Positions 23,068-33,659 of a stretch of DNA of 64,000 nt are shown here, piece after piece. The stretch lies in NCBI RefSeq assembly GCF_008831285.2, contig NC_045148.1, forward strand, positions 17,335,002 through 17,399,001, given 5' to 3'. Under the pieces are notes generated by a model, which saw nothing but the letters and a program-made list of their open reading frames with translations, was not told the DNA's origin and searched no databases. Position 1 is the stretch's first letter. Every line of letters begins with the position of its first letter. Source of the DNA: Nymphaea colorata. Taxonomy: Eukaryota > Streptophyta > Magnoliopsida > Nymphaeales > Nymphaeaceae. A program made the position numbers and the translations under genes.

Positions 23068-26000
23068 ATGCCAAAGCTCCCTCGATTCAAGCCGATGTCG
23101 ATCATCACAAACGAGGCAGCACGGGAGATTGCCAGCGGAACGTTCCAATATCCGCTGCTCACAGCGACCAACTACACCAGCTGGGTGATTAGGGTCCAGG
23201 CCATGATGGAAGATCAAGGCGTCTGAGAGGCAGTCGAGCCGACGGCCGATGTGGCTGTCGACACGAGGAAGGACAAGAAGGCGAGGTCGCATCTTCTCCA
23301 AGCCCTCCCAGAGGATCTCCTAATGCAAGTGGCGAAGAAGGCGACGGTGGAGGAGGTCTGGGATTGCCTCAAGACGAGATTTGTCGGGGCAGATCGCGTG
23401 AGGAATGCACGTCTGCAGACGTTGAAGAGTGACTTTGACGCCATGAGGATGCAAGAAGGAGAGTCGTTGGATCAATATGCGGGCAGGCTCACCGGAATGT
23501 CCGTCAGGTATGCCAACTTAGGGGGCACCCTAAGCGATGCCGCCTTAGTCAAGAAGCTATTTGACACCGTTCCAAATAGGTTTCTTAGCGTAATCGCGGG
23601 CATAGAGCAATTTTGCGACATCGACACAATGTTGTTTGAAGAGGCTGTGGGACGACTCAAGACGTACGAAGAACGCTCTCGTCCCCGAGCATTCGGTACC
23701 GGCGGCAATGGCGATGCGCAACTGCTTCTCACTCAGGCTGAGTGGGAGGCACGGAAAAAGAGAAGCGGCAGCGACCCGTCGTCGACCCGAAGGGAGACAG
23801 GTCACAGGGAAGGAGGTGCTTGCAACCGGGGTGGTCGCGGGCGCGGTAGAGGGCGCGGGAGAGGCGGACGAGGCGACTTCCCACTGAAAGACAGAGCAGG
23901 TGGCTCTGGAGGCGATGGTCGTGACAAGAGTCACACCCGTTGCTTCAATTGCAACGAATTGGGGCATTATGCGAACCGGTGCAAGGCTCCCAAAAAGAAG
24001 GAAGAGGCGCATCTCACACAAACTGATGACACCGAACCAACTCTGTTGCTTGCAGAGTTGGAAGAAGCAGTGCCCGCTGCACCTGAGAGACAAGAATGGC
24101 AGGAACGACAAGAAGCTGTCCTGCTGAATGAAGAGCAAGTATGGCCCGAACTGCACGGGACCGAGCACGGTAAGGAAACTACCGACACCTGGTACCTGGA
24201 TAACGGTGCCAGCAACCACATGACCGGAGACAAGGTCAAGTTTCGGGAGTTGAACGAGGCAATCACTGGCAAGGTGAAGTTCGGCGACGGCTCATCGGTG
24301 CAGACCATGGGTAAGGGTTCAATTCTTTTTAAATGCAAAAATGATGATCAATGGCTGCTCCAGGAAGTATATTATATTCCAAAGCTTCGCAGCAACATCG
24401 TGAGTCTCAGGCAACTCACTGAGGTGGGCCACAAGGTGGTTATGGATGAAGACAAACTAGAGGTATTTGTCAAAAATCCATGGCAACTGATCATGAAGGT
24501 GAAACGCACGTCAAATCGACTCTATCGTATCGACCTGCAGATTGCAAGGCCAGTGTGTCTCTTGGCAAACCTCGAGGATCCGGCATGGTTGTGGCATGCT
24601 CGTCTCGGCCACGTCAACTTTCAAGCATTGAAGATGCTTGTAAACAAGAATATGGCAACCGGGGTACCGCATATCTCTCATCCCGCTCAGTTATGCCGGG
24701 AGTGTTTGGTGGCGAAGCAGACGAGACAGTCGTTCCCGTCGGCAGCCATCTATCGAGCGAAGGAGCCACTCGAACTCTTGCACGTTGATCTTTGCGGCCC
24801 GATCACGCCACCCACCCCTGCCGGTAATAGCTATTTCTTATTAATAGTTGATGACTTCACTCGTTGGATGTGGTTGTGCGTGATCAGAACAAAAGACCAA
24901 GCATGCTCTGCGTTTATGAAGATCAAGGCGCTGGCCGAGAACGCGTGCGGGCATCGCGTCAAGACGCTCAGGACCGATCGTGGAGGCGAGTTCCTCTCTC
25001 TTGAGTTCGCCAATGTGTGTGAACAGGCGGGCATTGCGCGACACCTCACTGCGCCATACTCACCACAACAAAACGGTGTGGTGGAGAGGAGGAATAGGAC
25101 GGTGATGGCGATGGCAAGATCTCTCCTCAAGAGCATGAGCATGCCGGGAAGATTTTGGGGAGAGGCGGTACGACACGCAGTCTACCTGTTGAACCGCTTG
25201 CCTACGAAGGCCATGGGCGAGCGCACCCCGTATTAAGCTTGGAGTCATAGGAAGCCGGATCTTGCACATCTTCGATTGTTCGGCTGCACGGCGCATGCCA
25301 TGGTGACAACACCACACCTCAAGAAGCTTGATGATCGCAGCCAACCAATGGTGTATCTCGGCGTCGAGGATGGCTGCAAGGCACACCGATTATTCGATCC
25401 GCGGTGCGGGAGAATCCATGTAAGTCGTGATGTTAAATTTGAAGAAAAATTAAAGTGGAATTGGAACATGGATGTAGGAGGCAGTGATTCGTCGAATTTC
25501 ACTGTTGAGGATGAATCAACAGTGGATAACTCAGTTGCAAGCGGACAAGTAGGAAGGTCGCTATCCATGGATCTAGGCTACCCTACTTCTTCATCGACAC
25601 CGATGGATGGCGAAGCAACGCCGGTGGTGACGCCGGCTCGGAGATTGCTGGCGGATGAAACTGCCGCAACCTCGGAGATGGAGGACAGTAATGACGGACC
25701 CATTCGGTATAGACATATCGATGATATCATGCGAGACGCTCGGCATGTCAAACTCGATGATGAAGACGTCGAAGAAGAGGCCATGCTTGCGGCAATAGAG
25801 GAGCCATTGTGTTACCAAGAGGCAATGGGCCAACCGGCATGGGTGGATGCGATGGCCAAGGAGATTGAGTCCATTGAAAAAAATTCGACCTGAACGCTGA
25901 CAACCCTACCGGTTGGAACCAAAGCAATCGGACTCAAATGGGTGTTCAAATTAAAGAAAAACTCAGACGGAGAGGTGATCAAGCACAAGGCCAGATTAGT

Positions 26001-27345
26001 CGCAAAAGGCTATGTTCAACGGCAAGGGATCGACTTCGATGAGGTGTTTGCACCAGTCACCAGGCTCTACACCGTGCGAGTCATCCTTGCCGTCGCAGCC
26101 AACCGTGGGTGGCAAGTTCATCACCTCGACGTCAAATCAGCATTCCTCAATGGCGAACTTGAGGAGGAGGTTTATGTAACTCAGCCAGAAGGTTTCATGG
26201 TGAAGAACAAGGAGCATATGGTGCTCAAACTAAGCAAGGCATTGTACGGCCTCCGACAAGCACCTCGTGCTTGGAACACGCGACTGGATCGAAGCCTGAA
26301 GCACCTTGGGTTCTCAAAATGCGCGCTTGAACAAGCCATGTATACGAGGGGAAAAGTCCGCACCGGTATCATCGTCGGAGTTTATGTTGATGATCTAATT
26401 GTAACAGGGGAGGATTCGGAGGCAATCGCATCATTCAAGCAGCAGATGATGGCTGAGTTCGAGATGAGCGACCTCGGCCTGCTCACCCATTACCTTGGGA
26501 TTGAGGTGGAACAAGGTGAAGACGGTATCTGGATCAAACAAGCAGCCTATGCCAAAAAGGTACTTATTCAATTTGGCATGTTTGATTGCAATCCTACTAA
26601 AATTCCTATGGAACCAAGGTCACAGTTGAACAAGGATCTCGAAGGACAACCGGTGGATGCAACTGAGTATCGACGAGTCATCGGATGTCTAAGGTATCTT
26701 CTCCACACAAGACCAGATCTTTCGTATGCTGTCGGTGTAGCTAGTAGATTCATGGAGAGACCGACAGTGATGCACCACAAAGCAGTGAAGCAGATTTTGC
26801 GTTATTTAAAAGGCACAATCAACTTCGGTCTTGTATACACCAGAGGAAATGGAGAAGAAGTGATTGTCGGGTTCACGGATAGTGACCTGGCGGGCGACGT
26901 CGATGATCGGAAAAGCACCGGAGGCATGGCGTTCTATGTAAATGAAAGCCTAGTCTCATGGAACTCGCAAAAGCAGAAGACCGTTGCTCTGTCTTCATGC
27001 GAGGCTGAGTTCATGGCAGCAACTGCGGCGGCATGTCAAGCACTTTGGCTTAGAGGACTCTTGGCCGAACTGATTGGGAGAGAGCCGCAAGTGGTGAAGT
27101 TGTATGTGGACAACAAGTCCGCAATCGCACTGATGAAGAACCCAGTTTTTCATGGACGTAGTAAACACATTGATACAAAGTTCCATTTCATTCGAGAATG
27201 TGTCGAAAGAGGACATATTATTGTGGATTTTGTACGCACAGATGAACAACGAGCGGATCTTATGACAAAGGCATTACCTGCGGCAAAGTTGGCAACAATG
27301 CGACATGTACTTGGTGTTCGAGAGCTCGGGCCACATCAGGATTAG
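23068..27345 (+). pseudogene. Copia gag-pol polyprotein with three in-frame stops
   Basis: One reading frame from ATG 23068 to TAG 27343-27345, about 1425 codons. The order is Gag; an Arg/Gly-rich stretch (GRGRGRGRGRGGRG, near 23840); CCHC knuckle CFNCNELGHYANRC (23941-23982); protease YLDNGASNHMTG near 24193; GAG-pre-integrase WHARLGHVN near 24592; integrase (LIVDDFTRWMW near 24843, TDRGGEFLS near 24973, QQNGVVERRNRT near 25067); reverse transcriptase (LDVKSAFLNGELEEEV near 26128, YVDDLIVTGED near 26383); RNase H (GFTDSDLAGDVDDRKSTGG near 26870). Stops are TGA 23224-23226, TAA 25234-25236 and TGA 25891-25893. There is no frameshift. It cannot make the full polyprotein by itself. Confidence 0.95.
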
Positions 27346-27354
27346 GGGGGAGAT
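27344..27354 (+). other. Polypurine tract
   Basis: AGGGGGGAGAT directly precedes the 3' LTR. Confidence 0.85.
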
Positions 27355-28042
27355 TGTTGCTCTAACTCCTGAAGTGGAGGAGCTCGTGAGAACGTGTGGA
27401 GCTCGTGGGAAAAGCGTGAGTGCGTGAAGGAGTGAAAAGTGGAAACAAGAGAAAGTGTGTGCTTTTCCAAATAGTGGGGAGTTAAAGAGAAATGGAGAAC
27501 GTGAGGAGAATGTGTGTGCGGTTCCCAAGATCATGGGTGATGGAGAAAATGGTGCGAGACTTGAGGGCTGAAATGGTGGGAGTGACCAGCAGTTACTAAG
27601 TTGAGGGCTGAAGTGGAGGAGATCATGGAAAGCACGATCAGTAGTTGCTATTATTAAGGATCAAGTTTTGTTTTTGTTTTAATGTATTTCCTTTATATAG
27701 TTGTTAATGAAAAAGTTGAAGAAGTAGACGCCCAAAAGAAGAAAGAAGAGTTTTTTTTCTCTTAGCTTTGCCCTCTACCCGTGAACTCTTCTTCCCTCTT
27801 CACTCTCGCTCTCTCTCTCTCTCCTGCCGTCCTTGCTTCTCTCTCTCACTCTGCCCTAGACGCAGCCTGCTCCCTTCTCTCTCTCTACATCTTGTTTTTC
27901 CTTCTTGGAGTGCTGCCACTGTTCTTTCCCTCACATCCGCAGCACACCTCCACGCCTTGAGGCCTTTGTTTCCTCAAGCCACTCGACATCTTTGGAAAAG
28001 GCAAGCCTTGCTGAGCGTGCGAATCAAGGGAGACCACCAACA
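27355..28042 (+). repeat. 3' LTR of the intragenic Copia
   Basis: 688 bp, about 99% identical to the 5' LTR. The LRR coding frame resumes five bases after it, so LTR-driven transcripts would read directly into the LRR exon. Confidence 0.95.
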
Positions 28043-29397
28043 ATCTACCATCCCTAGTGAAGCTTGTGCTTGACAAATGTAGCTCATTGTTTGAGATAGA
28101 TGAGTCGATCAGGCATCTTAAGAAGCTGGTGAAGCTGAGTATGAAGGAATGTGTGGAACTTAAAGGTCTGCCGGTTGAACTTTGCAAGTTGACCTCACTT
28201 GAATTCCTTGCTTTTTGTGATTGTGAGCAAATTTCGGTTTTGCCAAAACAAATAGGGGACTTGAAATCCCTAAAATATCTTGGTCTCGATAAGACATCAA
28301 TATCAGAGATACCTGATTCGATCAGAAGGGTTCAGTCTCTAGAAAGGCTCGACCTTACTTACTGCTCTTCCTTGAGGAAGATGCCTGATTCAATAGGAGT
28401 GCTCAAGAGTCTCTCATGGTTGTGTTTGTATGGGTGCAAGTTGTTGGAACGATTGCCAAATTCTATGAGAATGTTCGCTTCTTTAAAAAAATTGGACATT
28501 CGACATTGTGAATCGCTAACAGAAGTTCCTGATTCATTGGGGCACTTAATGAACGCGCTTGAATTGTCTCTAGAAGGTTGCATCTCATTGGAGAATCTAC
28601 CAAACTCCATCAAAATGTCAATCTCAGGGGAAGATGATCATGAGCTCAAATTCAATGGTCTTAATTCATTGAGGAAATTACCTGATTCTCTGGGCGATAT
28701 GAAGATTATGCGTAGACTTAGCCTTCGTGATTGTAAATCACTTCAAGAAATTCCCGACATCATTGGTAGGTTGATGTCTTTGGAGGATTTAGACCTTTCT
28801 CGTTGCATTTCACTAAGGAAGATGCCTGAATCAGTAGGAAACTTGAAGAGACTAAGGTGGTTGAGCCTAAAGCATTGTCGATCACTTGAAGAATTACCAG
28901 AATCAATGGAAGGTTTGAAGTCTTTGGAAGTGCTACATATTTGTGGTGGAATATCAGTAAAGAAGGTGCCTGACTTCATATGCAAGATGAAGAACCTTCA
29001 AGAATTGCATCTAAGGAAGATTAAAGAAATATCGGGTCTCATTGGTGCCCTCCGCCGGCTACAAAAGATGTGTATAAAGTATTGCCCGAAGTTGGAGTCT
29101 CTCCCTCATCTTCCCTCTTCGCTGACTTCTCTTAAAGTCCTTCATTGTTCTGCTTTCAGGAAATTGCCAAGTGTTTCAAACCTAAATGATTTGAGGATGT
29201 TATCTCTAGGAGGATGTAAGGCTCTGAGTGACTTGTCTGGCCTCGGGAGTTTGAATTCTTTAGAGGAGTTAATATTAACTGCCAGTGATGGGTTGAGTTT
29301 CGACCTGATGGACAAGTTATCAAAGGTAGCCTCTACTTTCTTTCATTTATTGATTGTTTTGATGTATCTCGTCACACAGCTACTTCGGTCAGACTAA
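28043..29397 (+). CDS. LRR part of exon 3 of the disrupted TNL
   Basis: The open frame from the target-site duplication to the donor at 29326 (AAG then GTAGCC) encodes about 426 residues made of roughly 18 leucine-rich repeats. Typical units are SLERLDLTYCSSLRKMPDSIG and LRWLSLKHCRSLEELPES. Beyond the donor the frame continues into the intron and stops at 29395-29397. No stops or frameshifts occur in the repeats. Confidence 0.85.
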
Positions 29398-29469
29398 TTG
29401 TCTTGGTGCATGTACCTCCTAGATTAATTGTCTGTGTGCTAAGCTGGTGATTGCGTATAAATTTTGCAG

Positions 29470-29811
29470 AACTCGTTTGAGCAGTTGGAGTTCCTCTTTA
29501 TTGCTGGAGTAATGGACGGTTCCAACTTGCTGTTTCGGCTTCCAAAAGGCGGCGAACTCAATGGACTAGGCGGCGTATTTTCCTTGACTAAGGAGCCGTC
29601 CTCCAACGCATCACACATTATTGTCAGTGTCCAACTCACGATAGAAGGGAAGATCGTCACAGAAGGCAGATGGAAAGCAGAAAAAATCGAAGAAGTCTAT
29701 TTCAAGAAGGAGCTTGATAAGTTAGGGGTGGAAGGCAAGGTTTTGTATGCGATTGAGTTTGGCAAAGAAGAGCAGATATTCAGGTATGTGAAGGAAGGAC
29801 AGGGTATGTGA
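29470..29811 (+). CDS. Post-LRR exon of the TNL, prematurely ended
   Basis: The exon follows TTTTGCAG and starts NSFEQLEFLFIAG. It continues through a beta-rich region with VQLTIEGKIVTEGRW and YVKEGQ, then hits TGA at 29809-29811. The sequence GTATGTGAAGGAAGGACAGG occurs twice in tandem (within about 29783-29823). The second copy shifts the frame. Past the duplication, to TAA at 29891-29893, the sequence in the other phase encodes a tail ending LKMAYFDLIC that is conserved in the related fragments. Confidence 0.8.
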   Translation, partial: NSFEQLEFLFIAGVMDGSNLLFRLPKGGELNGLGGVFSLTKEPSSNASHIIVSVQLTIEGKIVTEGRWKAEKIEEVYFKKELDKLGVEGKVLYAIEFGKEEQIFRYVKEGQGM

Positions 29812-29893
29812 AGGAAGGACAGGCGACATTGATGGTTCGAACAACTTACAACGATTTCCAGTTGAAGATGGCCTACTTTGACTTGATATGTTA

Positions 29894-30525
29894 AAGAGTG
29901 AGACATGTTCAATGGCAAATTTAAGTCGTAGTAACGAGACTGAAGGTCCAAACCTCCGGCTTTATGGTTTTGTCTATCATTTTGTTCCAGCTACGCAACG
30001 TTGCTTGCACTATTTTGAAGCTCTTACAGAGCGAGTCACGACCCAATTTTTGACATCAATTTTTTTTTTATTCTTATAATAACGGAAGCAACATTGAGTC
30101 ATAACCAAAACATAAAGAAATCAAACACTATTTTATTCCAATAATAAAATACTTGAACCCAAACAAAAATAACCACAAATCCCAAAATCGACGCAGTGTC
30201 CAGATTGTCAATGTCCGTTCATCACAAGACTGAGGTCGTCCCTCCATGAGCCATAATATATCAAGAACTACTTGTAGATATAGAAAGAATGGTCAGAATT
30301 CCTCTGAGTATAGAAAAATTCAGCCATGAATGGAACATGACCCAACAAAGTCATATTTTATTTCTTCAAAAAAAAAAAAACGGATGAGACACTATGATCA
30401 ATAGCCATAAATACTCAAATCTTAACACACAAAAAGTTACGTCTCATTATCAGAAACAAAACGAGATGTGCACAACCTCCAAAATGTCGTAGGCTTCCAA
30501 TCGTGGTTCTCTGACAATGTCGTGG
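29894..30525. other. 3' flank of the TNL
   Basis: About 29895-30015 is similar to 33500-33650, the flank of the second NLR fragment (shared GGTTTTGTCT..CATTTTGTTCCAGCT). The duplication therefore included 3' untranslated sequence. Beyond about 30060 it is AT-rich with no recognisable gene. Confidence 0.6.
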
Positions 30526-31014
30526 TCATCGTGCCGAGCAACAACAGAAATCCCCATGGACACAACTCATGGGCAGAACAAAACATATCTTCACCTCACC
30601 AGGCGATCCAACAGATCGAGGGTACCTGAGTGAAGCCTCCTGAGATGTCTCTATAGTCTTTCTTTTCCTATCAGAACTTTTAAGATTTGTCATAATAATA
30701 CTTGTTTTTTTCTTGTTGTGTATTTCATTAGCACGATCTTGCAGCCTCTTGAACTCTCGAGCTTTTTCTGTAGAAATTTTTTTACATCCTTGAATTCCAT
30801 GACCTGACAACTTCAACAAATGTGCCTTAATTCTTGTGTAAGATCCTACAAATGTATTTTCACAATGTTTGCATACGAAATGCATATTTCCACCGCCACT
30901 GCCCACATCTTTAGTGACCGCTTTCATTTCTTTCCATAGTGGTTGTTCTTCGGATGCAAATGCTTCATCAGGTAGTGTAGAAGGCTTTGAAACATTACTT
31001 TCATTCACATCCAC
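30526..31014 (-). CDS. BED-type zinc-finger protein fragment (hAT transposase-like N-terminus)
   Basis: The 162-residue ORF begins MDVNESNVSKPS and contains a BED-type finger: W27, aromatic-rich MHFVCKHCENTF with C48 and C51, then His65/His72 and Cys77 in HLLKLSGHGIQGC. A Lys/Arg-rich stretch (NKKKTS, DRKRKTIE) follows. Plant BED fingers of this form occur at the N-terminus of hAT transposases and domesticated DUF659-type proteins. No dimerisation or RNase H-like catalytic domain follows downstream, so this is a fragment or an unfinished gene model. GA-rich sequence at 32050-32380 could be its leader on the minus strand. It is wedged between two NLR pieces. Confidence 0.6.
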   Translation of the reverse strand: MDVNESNVSKPSTLPDEAFASEEQPLWKEMKAVTKDVGSGGGNMHFVCKHCENTFVGSYTRIKAHLLKLSGHGIQGCKKISTEKAREFKRLQDRANEIHNKKKTSIIMTNLKSSDRKRKTIETSQEASLRYPRSVGSPGEVKICFVLPMSCVHGDFCCCSAR

Positions 31015-32049
31015 ACTACATAAAAAGCCTATTGCAAGACAATCTGAAACAACTTTTTTTTCCTTTTGTTCTGTTTGCCATTTTTATAGTTTTACCTTCA
31101 AAGTTCAAAATAAAAAATTTTAAATATAACAAATTTAAGAATAAATAGCAACTTATCACCGACAAAGGGGAAAACAAGTTCAGCAACTAATAGATGTAGT
31201 TTGTTCACTAATTAACAGTAGTTTATGATGTCTCTCAACCACCAATTTAGTGCAAATCAGTCATTCAGTTCATTCAAATTCATAGAATAAACTCATTTTT
31301 TAGAGGACAGACAACAAATATATGATCAACACAGAGAAGGTTAAGTCATACAAGTATACAACTCACTAAATGACCACACTAAATCAAAAGTTAGCAGGGA
31401 AAAAATGATTAACCATGACAAAGCCCAATTTAAGTTTACTTTATATTCTGAGTAAAAAGCATTCTTTTTTTATCGATTCAACCTGAGACCTTGGAAGTAA
31501 TGCAATCACAAAGTGCTTAAGAATAGGCAGAGGAGGAGAATATTGAGAAAAAAATGCATATTTTTAGTATATATGCAATAAGACTGAAACCTCCAGGATC
31601 AAGGACATGCTTTGATAGCAGAGACATAAATCAGTTAATAACCACAGATGGTGAGCTTGTAGACCCAAAGGAAGTTTGTGAAACATTCCAACAGAGAATC
31701 AGCAACCAAATCAGAGAATTATAACTTAGGCTAGCTAGATGACACCAATATATTTAAGGCTTTAAGCATACAAAATTATGGTTTAAAAGAAAACTAGAAA
31801 GAGATGTATACTTTTCGCTCCTTACATCGCATATGACTAGAACTAGATGCAGATAAATATAATAGAACAAATAACACGAATTGAATGACTAATTTAAAGC
31901 AACAAAAAAATTGAATGAAACTTCAATGCCCCAAAAGGCCAAAACCCGCCCACTACAATTTCCATTCCACTATGCTCACACAAAAGAACAACAACATTCT
32001 GGGGTCAGCGCACAGATAGTCAAAAACAAAAAAAAAAAATTGCAAACCA
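31015..32049. other. AT-rich sequence, no gene recognised
   Basis: It might be intron or leader of the minus-strand BED-finger gene, because the pyrimidine-rich block beyond 32050 would suit its promoter-proximal leader. I see no supporting exon, so this remains a guess. Confidence 0.3.
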
Positions 32050-32385
32050 GTACATATCAAAGAGTGAGAGAGAGAGTTTACCCAAATCCGAACGCAGCGC
32101 AGAGAGAGGGAGCAGTGCAGAGAGAAGGAGCGGTGTCGCAGAGAGAGGGAGCACTGAGCAGCGAGTTCTGGGTGAGGGAGCAGAGAGCTCCCCAAGCGTC
32201 GCAGAGAGAGGGAGCACCGGAGCAGAGAGTTCCCCAACTCCAAGCGTCGTAGAGAGGGAGCACACTGCACAGTGCACAACGTCGGTCTCGCAGAGAGAGG
32301 CTGAGAGGGAGAGAATCAGAGAACTCGTCGCCCGTCGGTCTCTGAGAGAAGCCGAGCATGAGAGGGAGAGAAGCCAATTCGTGCC
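32050..32385. repeat. GAGAGAGGGAGCA-type minisatellite
   Basis: About ten irregular copies of a GCAGAGAGAGGGAGCA-like word, spaced about 20-45 bp apart, with interspersed AGTTCCCCAA and GTCGGTCTC words. Long overlapping ORFs in several frames are by-products of the repeat. It may be a transcribed leader for the minus strand. Confidence 0.75.
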
Positions 32386-32724
32386 CTAACGTCGACACCC
32401 AAAATTTTTTGAGTTAAAAATCAATTCCCTAAGTTAAAAATCATGCCCAAAACGCCCAAAATTTTGATGGAAAAGGCCGATGCGGTTTGACCGCACCTGA
32501 CTCACATTTGACATTTTCGGTGCGCACCTGGAGCGTACCGGCATCGCGTCGACGCGGGTGCGAGTCCAAATTGGGCGCACCCAGGTATCGTAGCAAAAAC
32601 CTCATTACAGGTATATTTTGGTTTTCAATTATATAAATATGAAACTTCTGTAAATAAGATTCCTTGTTACTTTGTCTTGAGGGCAATAATTTGCCAGAAC
32701 TACTTCTCTGCGAAGTACCAATCA

Positions 32725-33480
32725 TCTCATCGGTGGTCTTCCCTGTCTAAACAAATTTTGCATAAAAAGATTGCCCGAACTTTGAATCTCTCCCTGCGCT
32801 TTCCTTTTCTCTTACCACACTTAAAAGTCCTACATTGTGCTGCAGCTTTGGGAATCACCAAATCTTTTAAACCTGAATGATATGGAGAAATTACATCTAG
32901 GAGGATGTAAGACCCTCGCGCACTTGTCTGGTATCGAGAGGTTCAAATCTTTAATGCAGTTAATATTGACCACCCGCGACGGCTTGAGCCGTGACCTGGG
33001 GGGCAAATTATCACAGGTATCTACTTCCTCTCTTTCTTTCAATTGATGATTGTTTTAATAATTTGCAGGTTTATGCTGATTAAGCTTAATTGGCAGCCCA
33101 CTTTTGAACGGCTGGGAGAACTCTTTATTTCGGGATCAAACGGTGGTTCCGACTTGTTGTTTGGGCTTCCAAAAGCCGGCCAAGTCGATCGACTGGTGGG
33201 GATGTTTTGCCTGGCCGACGAGCCGCCGGCGAACAGATACACGTTAACGTCCGCATCCAAGTCCAGGTAGAAGGAAAGATCGTCACCGAAGGCACATGGA
33301 TAGCGGAAAGAACGATAGGCGACGTTGAATTCATGGGGAAGTTCGGGGAGGATGGCGAGGGTTCTTATGAGATTGGGTTGGGGAAAGATGAGGAGATAAG
33401 CAGGTAGGTACTCGAGGAAGGACACGCGGTCTTGAGGGTTCCAACCATTTACAACGATTAGCAGTTGAAGATGGAATATT
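32725..33480 (+). pseudogene. Second TNL 3'-end fragment (last LRRs plus post-LRR exon)
   Basis: 32725 to 33016 aligns to the end of the LRR exon of the upstream gene (LHLGGCKTLAHLSGIERF here against LSLGGCKALSDLSGLGSL there). It has the donor GTATCT in the same place. From 33097, after GGCAG, the post-LRR exon resumes (LFGLPKAGQVDRL, then EGKIVTEGTW in another frame). A frameshift lies near 33235-33250. Stops follow near 33405 and in the terminal QLKMEY part. The 3' flank is also similar. It is a tandem duplicate reduced to its end. Confidence 0.85.
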
Positions 33481-33659
33481 GTACGTGTGTAAAAGTGGTG
33501 TGTTTCTGATCTGAGACTTGTCCTGTTCAGTACTGATTTAGTTCCATGACGAACACTTGAATCGTACCAAGGAGAAGAAAGGTCCAACACTTGGCTTTGT
33601 TTATGGTTTTGTCTTCTCATTTTGTTCCAGCTGCAATGATGTTGTCTACCCTATTTTGC

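Larger units (their letters stand above)
22352..28047 (+). mobile_element. Young Ty1/Copia retrotransposon inserted in the NLR LRR exon
   Basis: The element proper is 22357-28042 (5686 bp). It is flanked by pentamers ATCTC (22352-22356) and ATCTA (28043-28047). Exon sequence on the two sides joins in frame, ..DFTHL then PSLVKLVLDK.., which confirms the insertion point. The LTRs are both 688 bp with only about seven differences (about 1%), so the insertion is recent. A primer-binding site is at 23047-23058 and a polypurine tract at 27344-27354. It has the same orientation as the host gene. A single full-length gag-pol frame carries three stops. Confidence 0.95.
20481..29811 (+). pseudogene. 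TIR-NBS-LRR-type (TNL) resistance gene, disrupted
   Basis: An intracellular immune-receptor relic. The NB-ARC exon runs from about 20481 (after a TTAG acceptor) to 21577: P-loop GLGGIGKTT at 20630-20656, kinase 2 LLILYDVE, RNBS-B GSKIIATTR, GLPLAL, TNL-type RNBS-D FLDIACFF, and an MHD-type MHDQIRD. Exon 2 (21713-22009) encodes the LRR entry. Exon 3 (22282-22356 plus 28043-29325) encodes about 19-20 leucine-rich repeats of the LxxLxLxxCxxLxxLP type. Exon 4 (29470-29811) is a post-LRR region. Introns are phase 0. Lesions: no TIR exon seen; Tyr replaces the first Asp of kinase 2; CT instead of GT at the NB-ARC exon donor (21578-21579); a Copia in exon 3; a 20-bp duplication in exon 4. The LRR frame is otherwise open, so inactivation looks recent. 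Confidence 0.9.

Noticed and set aside
24831-25386. Minus-strand ORFs over 100 codons opposite the Copia gag-pol
   Set aside because: Shadows of the plus-strand polyprotein, which has clear Copia domains.
31953-32398. Overlapping 85-113 codon ORFs rich in Ser/Leu or Gln/Glu
   Set aside because: All frames of a GAGAGAGGGAGCA minisatellite stay open; no conserved domain.
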